Positions 54,555 through 62,294 of a stretch of 64,000 nucleotides of DNA are shown piece after piece. Origin of the DNA: Bacteroidota bacterium (GTDB lineage Bacteria; Bacteroidota; Bacteroidia; B-17B0; Aurantibacillaceae); assembly GCA_016702705.1 (NCBI GenBank), contig JADJDM010000024.1:17718-81717 (forward strand), in the 5' to 3' direction. Each line of letters opens with the position of its first letter. Within the stretch, counting starts at the first letter, position 1. The position numbers and the translations under genes were made by a program. The notes under the pieces are model-generated. The model searched no databases. It was given only the letters and a program-made list of their open reading frames with translations, and was not told the DNA's origin.

Positions 54555-55567
54555 TAAATGGTCAGCTTCTGGTTTTTACGTGGAGCTGCATTCTTTGCTA
54601 ATTCAGCAATACGTTTGATGTGTGCTGGAGTTGTTCCACAGCAACCACCAACAATATTTAAAAAGCCTGCTTTTAAAAAGTCTTCTATTTGATGCCCCAT
54701 CTCGTGTGCATCTTGATCGTATTCACCAAATTGATTTGGTAAACCTGCATTTGGATATGCACTAACATAAAATGGGGCTTTATTAGAAAGTTCTTCTAAA
54801 TACGGGCGCATATCTTTTGCACCCAATGCACAATTTAAACCAACGCTTAATAAATTAACATGAGAAACAGAATTTAAAAATGCTTCTGTTGTTTGTCCCG
54901 AAAAAGTTCTTCCACTTGCGTCTGTAATTGTTCCCGAAACCATTACTGGCATTTTTCTGTCAATCGATTCACAATAATTTTGAATAGCGAACAATGCAGC
55001 TTTTGCATTTAATGTATCGAAAATGGTTTCAACCAATAATAAATCTGCGCCGCCATCAATTAATCCTTTTACTTGCTCAGTGTATGCAGTAACTAATTCA
55101 TCAAATGTTATTGCTCTAAATCCTGGGTCGTTAACGTTTGGTGATAATGACAAAGTACGATTTGTTGGCCCTAGTGCACCAGCAACAAATTTTGGAATAC
55201 CTGCAAATTGCGGGAATTCAGCATAAAATTCTTTAATTGCTTCTTTAGCAACTTTAGCCGATTCGTAATTTAATTCGTAAGCTAAACTTTGCATGTCGTA
55301 ATCAGCCATAGCAATAGTTGTTGCACTAAAAGTGTTGGTTTCAATAATATCAGCACCAGCTTTTAAATATTCTTTATGAATGGTTTTAATAATTTGTGGT
55401 TGAGTAATCGACAATAAATCATTATTACCCTGCAAATCTTTTGGCCAATCAGCAAAACGCTTTCCTCTGAAATCTTTTTCTTCTAGTTTGTATTGCTGAA
55501 TCATGCTGCCCATTGCACCATCAATTACTAATACTCTTTTTTCTAATTCTTTTTCAATTTGTGTCAT
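54554..55567 (-). CDS. metH: Methionine synthase, homocysteine-binding subunit
   Basis: 337 residues forming a homocysteine S-methyltransferase domain: KRVLVIDGAMGSMIQQYKLE, GADIIETNTFSATTIAM, ADLLLVETIFDTLNAKA, then Cys ligands for zinc in VGLNCALG and GGCCGTTPAHI. It activates homocysteine and is the N-terminal quarter of single-chain MetH. The stop codon overlaps the start of the second subunit (TAATG at 54556-54552 on the reverse strand). The upstream methyltransferase gene ends 15 bases before the start, and both lie behind the SAM riboswitch, so expression falls when S-adenosylmethionine is high. Confidence 0.94.
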   Translation of the reverse strand: MTQIEKELEKRVLVIDGAMGSMIQQYKLEEKDFRGKRFADWPKDLQGNNDLLSITQPQIIKTIHKEYLKAGADIIETNTFSATTIAMADYDMQSLAYELNYESAKVAKEAIKEFYAEFPQFAGIPKFVAGALGPTNRTLSLSPNVNDPGFRAITFDELVTAYTEQVKGLIDGGADLLLVETIFDTLNAKAALFAIQNYCESIDRKMPVMVSGTITDASGRTFSGQTTEAFLNSVSHVNLLSVGLNCALGAKDMRPYLEELSNKAPFYVSAYPNAGLPNQFGEYDQDAHEMGHQIEDFLKAGFLNIVGGCCGTTPAHIKRIAELAKNAAPRKNQKLTI

Positions 55568-55582
55568 ATCATTTACAGTTTT

Positions 55583-56350
55583 TTAGTTGACTGTTCCAAC
55601 ATATATTTTCGTGTTGTATTCTAATCTTACTTTATTATTTTCTTGATAGCGCTGATAAATTTTACGCAGCACATACATCATGTATTCGTATTCTTTACTA
55701 TCTGCATTGGGCATATAGCTTGATGAAAGCACGCGACCACGTAAACCAAACAAATCAACATCTTGAAAGTTTGGTAATGTATATTCTTGATAATTTCCTT
55801 TTCCGAAAAACGTATTAAATACTTCTGCGGATTGTGTGTTTTTATGATTTACTTGTGCGTAGTCGGTTGCAAACATGTGAAGGAACTCTTCGTATAGTTT
55901 TAAAAAATCATTGCCTTCTGTTTTTCTATCGTTCCATATTAAAGCAACTTGAGCATTTGGTTTTAAAATGCGTTTGCATTCTGCTTTAAATTTTTCTTTG
56001 TCAAACCAATGAAATGCTTGCGCAACAATAATTCCATCAATTGAATTGTTTTCTAATGTTGTAGCAACATCGTTTGCATTAACAGAAGTAAATTCTTTAT
56101 ATTCTTTCAATATATCTTCAGCAGCTTCACGCATTGCATCATTAGGTTCAATACCAATAACTTTAAAATTATTTTTTAAAAAGAGTTCAGCCGAAATACC
56201 TGTTCCGCTACCAATATCGGCAATAGTTGTGTTTGCAGAAAAATGATTTTTTTCCAATAGCACGTCCACAACACCTTGTGGGTAGTGTGGTCGGAACTTG
56301 ATGTAGTTTTCTACACGGTCCGAAAATCTATTTTCTGCATTTGTATTCAT
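55583..56350 (-). CDS. Class I SAM-dependent methyltransferase
   Basis: 255 residues. Rossmann-type methyltransferase: DRVENYIKFRPHYPQGVVDVL (the type-11 family opening), motif I TTIADIGSGTGISAELFL, acidic loop VIGIEPNDAMREAAE, motif IV IDGIIVAQAFHWFDKEKFKAE and VALIWNDRKTEGNDFL. The acceptor cannot be told. The ATG directly follows the U-run of the riboswitch terminator, so this is the first gene read only when the terminator does not form. The metH genes follow within 16 bases. Family members near metH may recycle or use SAM; here it may just be co-regulated. Confidence 0.87.
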   Translation of the reverse strand: MNTNAENRFSDRVENYIKFRPHYPQGVVDVLLEKNHFSANTTIADIGSGTGISAELFLKNNFKVIGIEPNDAMREAAEDILKEYKEFTSVNANDVATTLENNSIDGIIVAQAFHWFDKEKFKAECKRILKPNAQVALIWNDRKTEGNDFLKLYEEFLHMFATDYAQVNHKNTQSAEVFNTFFGKGNYQEYTLPNFQDVDLFGLRGRVLSSSYMPNADSKEYEYMMYVLRKIYQRYQENNKVRLEYNTKIYVGTVN

Positions 56351-56384
56351 AAAAAAATCCCTTCACACGCAAGCGGAAGGGATT
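56351..56384 (-). terminator. Riboswitch expression-platform terminator
   Basis: On the reverse strand, aatcccttc pairs with gaagggatt (56376-56384 with 56356-56364) around an inner CGC/GCG and loop, followed by seven T (56351-56357). The T run touches the ATG at 56348-56350. The stem starts 43 bases after the aptamer end, as expected for a SAM-I switch controlling termination. Confidence 0.88.
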
Positions 56385-56426
56385 AGTAATTTATTTTGAT
56401 AATATTATTTAAACTAATTTTTTCCA

Positions 56427-56602
56427 ACTTATTTGTATTCTATTCTTTTGCAAGAATGAAAAACGATTTCCCACCTTCAGCGTTAGTTAATTAGTTGATT
56501 AAGGTTATGAGTAAAACTAATAACTACTATCTATTTCTCCAATTACTAAATCAGGGTTGGTAAGGTTTCATAGGGCGTGTCCCTCCACCTTTCGTAATAA
56601 GT
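56427..56602 (-). promoter_or_regulatory. SAM-I (S-box) riboswitch aptamer
   Basis: Reverse-strand core matches the S-box consensus: aaggtggagggac, gccctatgaaacc, ttaccaaccctg, and the late ctgaaggtgggaaat segment corresponding to the canonical AAGGUGcuAAAUCC. The 5' acttatt (56596-56602) can pair with 3' aataagt (56427-56433) to close P1, in the place and sequence usual for this class. An intrinsic terminator follows (56351-56384), then the start codon of a methyltransferase and metH. Known role: binding S-adenosylmethionine stabilises P1 and permits the terminator, so the operon is off when SAM is plentiful. Confidence 0.9.
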
Positions 56603-56682
56603 ACCTTAAAGAACGTGATGCAAATATAAATAAAACCAATTTAATGGAATAAACTTAATTTACCTCTTTTTAAACAATTTCC

Positions 56683-57050
56683 TTACTCTCTATTTCTTCT
56701 TTTATCATCATTGCCTTGAAACGCTTCAAGCACCCAAGTTACAACTGATAGTATTAAACTGAATAATAAAGCTCTCCAAAAATTATCTACATGAAATCCA
56801 TTCACAATTTTTGAAGCCCATAATATTATTACAGCATTGATAACAAGGATAAACAATCCGAAACTAAAGATAGTAACAGGTATAGTTAAGAGAACAAGAA
56901 TTGGTTTTACAATTGCATTGAAAAACGCAAGAACAACTGCAACTCCTAATGCGGTTAAAAACTATTGTCTGCAATTTCAACTCCAGGCAACAACATAGCA
57001 GTAATAAGCACTGCTAATGTTGATACCACCAATTTTACTATAAATTTCAT
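56683..57050 (-). pseudogene. Phage-holin-family (PF04020-like) membrane protein, frameshifted
   Basis: Start ATG at 57048-57050. MKFIVKLVVSTLAVLITAML begins, reading LLPGVEIADNSF, then the frame breaks at an A5 run on the + strand (56957-56961). One extra base restores FLTALGVAVVLAFFNAIVKPILVLLTIP and on through FGLFILVINAVIILWASKIVNGFHV, NFWRALLFSLILSVVTWVLE to a stop at 56683. Total about 120 residues with four membrane helices: the pattern of small four-helix integral proteins of the holin-4-2 type, widespread in free-living bacteria with unknown function. Not connected with any prophage here. Confidence 0.78.
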
Positions 57051-57090
57051 TTCAAATTTTAATTCTACAATTCTCCTAACTTTCCCAAAA

Positions 57091-57113
57091 GTCAGGCTGA
57101 GCCTGTCGAAGCC
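57091..57113. repeat. Dispersed repeat copy B (gtcaggctgag…cgaagcc)
   Basis: A near-identical word to that at 10607-10629: both begin gtcaggctgag and end cgaagcc. This copy ends exactly at the base before the stop codon of the reverse-strand deoxyhypusine-synthase-like gene. Confidence 0.7.
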
Positions 57114-58098
57114 CTACCAGCCTAAAATCCAACCAAAAATAAGCGGGGCAACAATGGTTGCATCACTTTCAACAATAAACTTAGGAGTTGTTTTGTCTAA
57201 CTTGCCCCAAGTGATTTTTTCGTTTGGAACTGCGCCAGAGTATGAACCATAACTTGTTGTTGAATCAGAGATTTGACAAAAATAAGCCCAGAATGGAACA
57301 TCATGCCACTCTAAATCTTGATACATCATTGGTACAACGCAAATAGGGAAATCACCTGCAATACCACCACCAATTTGGAAAAAACCAACACCTTTTCCTG
57401 CACTATTATTACGATACCACTCGGTTAACCAAACCATGTATTCGATACCTGATTTCATTGTGGTAGCTTTTAATTCGCCTTTAATTACATAAGAAAAAAA
57501 TGTTTCCCATTGTACTATCTTCCCAACCTGGGCAAATGATAGGTAAATTCTTTTCTGCTGCAGCAAGCATCCAGCTGTTTGCTGGATCAATTTCATAATA
57601 TTGTTTTAAAACACCTGAGTTCAACATTTTGTACATAAACTCATGTGGTAAGTAGCGCTCGCCTTTAGAATCAGCATCTTTCCACAATTCGTAGATGTGT
57701 TTTTGTAAACGACGGAAAGCTTCTTCTTCTGGAATACATGTGTCGGTAACACGGTTAAAACCATCTTCTAATAAATCCCACTCATCTTGCGGAGTTAAAT
57801 CGCGGTAATTAGGAACACGTTTGTAATGTGAGTGAGCAACCAAGTTCATAATGTCCTCTTCTAAATTTGCCCCTGTACAAGAGATGATATCAACTTTTCC
57901 TTGACGTATCATCTCTGCTAATGACTTACCTAACTCGGCAGTACTCATAGCTCCAGCTAATGAAATTAGCATTTTACCACCTTCCATTAAATGTGTTTCA
58001 TACCCCTTAGCTGCATCAACAACTGCTGCTGCGTTAAAGTGTAAGTAATGTTTCTCCATAAATTGGGAGATAGGACCTTTGTTTGCGCTTGAACTCAT
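57114..58098 (-). pseudogene. Deoxyhypusine-synthase-like enzyme, frameshifted
   Basis: Two frames make one protein of about 327 residues. The N-terminal part (57481-58098) has FNAAAVVDAAKGYETHLMEG, GGKMLISLAGAMSTAELGKS and DIISCTGANLEEDIMNLV. The C-terminal part (57114-57596) has GGGIAGDFPICVVPMMYQDL and SGAVPNEKITWGKLDKTTPK, where the Lys in WGKL corresponds to the catalytic Lys of eukaryotic deoxyhypusine synthase, and ESDATIVAPLIFGWIL. The break is A7 on the + strand at 57494-57500; deleting one base joins GNIFSYVIKGEL. Bacterial members lack eIF5A substrate and are thought to act in polyamine chemistry (homospermidine-like). Substrate here is unknown. Confidence 0.83.
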
Positions 58099-58347
58099 AA
58101 TTATATGTTATTAACTTGTTAGAATTATTTTTAGGAACGCAAAAGTAAGGCTAATCTTTGAAAATAAGGGTTTAGGTGTAAAAAAATTGTGATTTGAGCA
58201 TTATTTAAGTGTTAATTCGATTAATTAATGCTTGTAGTACACATAATTATCTTATTTTTGTAATAAGTAAAGCGAGTGAAAATCCTACAGGAAATCCTTT
58301 TCCGAAACCACCTTCGCTAAAAAACAAAAACATTTAAAAACAAAAAC

Positions 58348-59254
58348 ATGAAAAAACTTTTACTTTTTGGCGCTACGCTTTTCTCATTTGCAGCTGCTCA
58401 GGCACAGTGTACTGAATTATTTTTCTCTGAAATCGTTGAAGGTTCAGGAAATGATAAAGCATTCGAAATTTACAATCCTACTGCAAATCCTATTAATTTA
58501 TCTAACTACCGCGTAGTTAGATTTTCAAATGGTTCACCTACTCCTGTAGATAGTTCAGCTTTGGTTGGTACTGTTGGTGCTTACGATGTGTTTACTTTAG
58601 TTAATGGGCAAACTGTCGCTGCCCCTAATTCTCCAGCTTGTAGTCCTGCTTTACAGGCAATGGCTGATCAATTAGATGCTCTATACCCTGCTTCAACCTA
58701 TGCTAATGGAGATGATGCAATCTGTTTAGTTAAAATTTCTCCATATCAAATAATTCATATTTATGGTAGAATTGGTGAAGACCCAGGGACAGCTTGGACA
58801 GATGAGTTTCCTTTTAATGGTGGTACAGGTACCAGTTAACTGTTGACCACACCTTAATTAGAAAATCAACAGTACAAACACGGTGTAACAACAAATCCTA
58901 CTTTTTTTGATGCATTTGCAGAATGGGATACATTACCTAAAAATACTTGGACAAACCTAAACATACACAGTTGTGCTTGTGGAACGGTTGGATTAAATAG
59001 TGCAACTAAAAGTAATACTTTATCAGTATTCCTAATCCAATAATGGTAATGATTTAACCATTGTTACAACTGGTGTTTCAAATTCTATTGTTTTAATTTA
59101 TGCTTTAGGAGAAACGATTTTAGAAAAAACAACTACTACAGTTAATGAAATTGTGGCAATGAAAAATCTAAACTTAGCAAAAGGGATTTATTTTGTTAAA
59201 GTTAGAAATAATGGAAGTGCATTAGAATCCGTTCAGAAGATAATCGTTCAATAA
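58348..59254 (+). pseudogene. Lamin-tail-domain T9SS protein with several frame breaks
   Basis: The intact first part (58348-58839) has a signal peptide (LFSFAAAQAQ) and a lamin-tail-like domain (ELFFSEIVEGSGNDKAFEIYN, NPINLSNYRVVRFSNG). After 58839 the coding sequence continues in other frames: TVDHTLIRKSTVQ, FFDAFAEWDTLPKNTWTNLN, CACGTVGLNSATKSNTLSVF, and a type A sorting tail (VNEIVAMKNLNLAKGIYFVK, SVQKIIVQ) ending with TAA at 59252-59254. At least four single-base changes are needed (near 58830, 58878, and 59027-59040). Probably a secreted DNA-binding or adhesin-like protein; the density of lesions starts here. Confidence 0.78.
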
Positions 59255-59315
59255 TAAATTAATTTTAAGCAAACTGCCTTCATTATCGAAGGCAGTTTGC
59301 TATTTTACCGAGATT

Positions 59316-62268
59316 ATGAAAGTATTTTATATGAAATTTTTGTTGATTATCTGTTTAGTTAGTTCGATAAGTACATTTTCTCAGGAAAAATTTACTTTAT
59401 CTGGAACCATTAAAGATGCAGAAACAAGTGAGACGCTTATTGGAGCAACTGTTATGTTGAAAGCAGGACTTGGTGGAGCTACTGACTTAGATGGTAATTT
59501 TTCAATTAAAGCTGAGCCTGGCACTTATGAAGTGGTTATTTCATTTGTTGGTTATGATACTCAAAAACAAAAGGTAAAATTAAATAAGGATTTAAAGTTA
59601 GATATTAAAATGTCAAGCAAAACGCTTGATGAAGTAGAAATTGTTGCCGATGTGGCTAAAATAAGAGAAACACCAGTTGCTTTTAGTAATATTAGCCAAA
59701 CCAAAATTAATGAAGAATTGGCAGGCAAAGATATTTCGATGATGGTTAACTCTACACCGGGAGCTTATGCAACTGAGCAAGGGGGAGGTAGTGGAGATTC
59801 TCGTGTTACTTTGCGTGGATTTGATCAAAGAAATATTGGAGTGTTGGTTGATGGAATTCCAGTTAATGACATGGAAAACGGACAAGTTTTTTGGAGTAAC
59901 TGGGATGGTTTATCAGAGATAACCAGAACAATGCAGGTTCAAAGAGGGTTGGGAGCTTCAAAGCTTGCAATTTCTTCTGTTGGTGGTACTATGAATATTA
60001 TCACCAAGGGAATAGATGCAAAGAAGAGTTTTGTTGTAAAAAAGGATTGGGGAAATAATAATTATCAGCGTATTGGTTTAGCTTATACTTCTGGTTTTAT
60101 AAAAAATAAATTTGGAGTAACATTAGCTGGTTCTTATAAAACTGGAGATGGATGGGTTGACCAAACTTGGACAAAAGCTTGGTCTTATTTTGCCTAAATT
60201 TCAATGGAAAATTAATAGTAGGCATTTAATTAGTGTAGGGGCTAACGGAGCACCTCAGAAACATGGTCAAAGATCTTTTAAATTGCCAATTGCCTTTTAT
60301 AGTGAAAAAAATGCTTTAGAAAATGGGGTAAGTCAAACTCAAGTAGATTCGTTTTATCAACAACAATTATCTGTTGGGTATACGACAATTACTCAAAGAG
60401 AAAAAGGCTTAAGGTATAATTCTCATTGGGGAAATTTAAATGGAGAAAAATTTAATGAAAGGGTTAATTACTATCACAAACCATTATTTTCTTTTTCACA
60501 TTATTGGAATATAAGTGATAAAATGAATTTATCTACTGTTGCTTATGCTTCTTATGGAACTGGAGGAGGAACTAGTAATAACACTTTCGGAGGGACTGCT
60601 TTTGCTCGTGATTCAATGGGATTATTGAACAATGCAAGATGCTTATGATGCGAACGCTAATGCAAATTTATTGATGCAAGTTCACAATTGTATAGCCCAG
60701 GGCATAAATCTAAATACCAAATTGTAGCGAATGAAAATAATCATAAATGGTATGGAGGATTATCAACTTTCACTTATAATATTGATTCAAATTTTACATA
60801 TACTGGAGGTTTGGATATTAGACATTATAAAGGACTACTTTTGGAAGATTGTGATTTAAATATGCGGATTTTTATTGGGCCAACCCAGGATATAATCCAA
60901 ATTCTCCAAGGGGACTAGGAGGCTATTTTACGAGTCAAGCTAAACGTGAAGGTGATAAATATAGTAATCGTGATTATGAAGGGTACGTAACTTGGGCGGG
61001 TGTATTTAATCAATTAGAATATAAGACAGAAAAGGGGGCAGCGTTTGCAACAGCAACTTTTTCTGAAACGTCATACAAAAGAGTTGATTACGCTAAAAAG
61101 AAAGATATTGTTTTAGATAATGGAGAAGTTTATGCGCAAAAACTGGGTTGGAACGAAACCTATTTTGTTAATACTGATTTGGACTTAAATTATACTACAG
61201 CTTATAATGATATTATTAGATATAGTGGAGATACGGCTAGAGTTTATGCTAGTAACGGAACGACTCTAAAGAAAACACTTATTGGATACGATAAATACGA
61301 TAATAACAGTAAGGGCGTAAGAACTTCTGAAGTTTCGTATAAATGGCAATTAGGTTATACTATTAAGGGAGGTGCAAATTATAATATTAATGATCATCAA
61401 AATGTATACTCAAACTTTGGTGTAATGCAAATGGCCGCAAGGTTTGATAATGTCCTCGCTTCTAATAATACTGTTTTTACTGAGATTAAGCCTAGCATGT
61501 ATATGCATTGAATTAGGCCATGGTTTAAATTAGTAAGTGGGCAGACAACATAAGTGTCACTATACAGATTGGAGAATAAGCCTGAAAACTCCAAACAAGT
61601 AACTAATTCCGATGGGATTGTGCAATATTATAATATTAATGGTATTGATGCACTTCATATGGGAATTGAGGCAGATGCGATGTATAAGCCAATTAAAAAC
61701 ATGGAAGTTGAACTAATCGCATCTATTGGTGATTGGAGATATAATAGCGGAAATGTTGTTTACGGAGTAAATGATGTTGGGACAATATTGGATACTTAAA
61801 TTTTGATGCAAAAGGTGTGCAAGTTGGAAATGCAGCACAAATACAATTTGGGTATTCTGTAAGATATTCTTTTTAAGGGTTTTTATGTGAAGCCTCGAAT
61901 CACTTACTTTGGAAAGCAATTTGCTAATTTAGATGCAACTCTCTTGTTTACAAATATGACCCCTACAGTTGGTGTTGCTAAATTTATTGGATTTAAGGAC
62001 GTGGACGAACTTTTGAAAAAATGCCAGATTATGCACAGTAGATTTAAATGGTGGTTACGAATTTTTATATCAAGGATTAAAAATGAATTTAAATTTATCA
62101 ATAACAAATATTTTAAATACAATGTATATTGCTGATGCACAAAATAATGGTGCGTTTCCGTCCACCACTTCTATTAATACTTTGTCTACAGGATTTAATT
62201 CACGAACCTCTACCGTGTTTTTTGGTCAAGGGCGTAGATTTGTAATTGGAGTAAGAGCAACTTTTTAA
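59316..62268 (+). pseudogene. TonB-dependent receptor with carboxypeptidase-like regulatory domain, multiply frameshifted
   Basis: The first frame (59316-60197) has a signal peptide, a CarboxypepD-regulatory-like domain (FTLSGTIKDAETSETLIGAT, EVVISFVGYDTQKQKVKLN), then the plug (ETPVAFSNISQTKINEELAG, MVNSTPGAYATEQGGG, TLRGFDQRNIGVLVDGIPVN, VGGTMNIITKG) and first barrel strands. The rest of the barrel is spread over frames near 60148-60648, 60688-60918, 60918-61178, 61179-61511, 61554-61799 and 61887-62135, with the C-terminal strand (FGQGRRFVIGVRATF) ending at 62268. Intact length would be about 970 residues. It would import a large ligand through the outer membrane. At least seven lesions; too many for normal sequence, so poor consensus or a decayed gene. 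Confidence 0.85.
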
Positions 62269-62294
62269 TGAATAATAACTAAAACAAATAATAA

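Noticed and set aside
53227..54618. Several plus-strand frames opposite metH
   Set aside because: They are shadows of a highly conserved reverse-strand gene; none has a start with promoter or recognisable product.
51855..55567. metH split as another sequencing frameshift
   Set aside because: The junction is a clean TAATG with full domain ends on both sides, and split methionine synthases occur in this phylum.
56683..57050. Phage lysis gene
   Set aside because: The holin-family label is by name only; the small four-helix protein has no endolysin or phage neighbour and is common in bacterial chromosomes.
56965..57252. Plus-strand frame of 95 codons across the holin-type and deoxyhypusine-synthase-like genes
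   Set aside because: It is antisense to two genes whose protein families are recognised, and crosses their border and the dispersed repeat.
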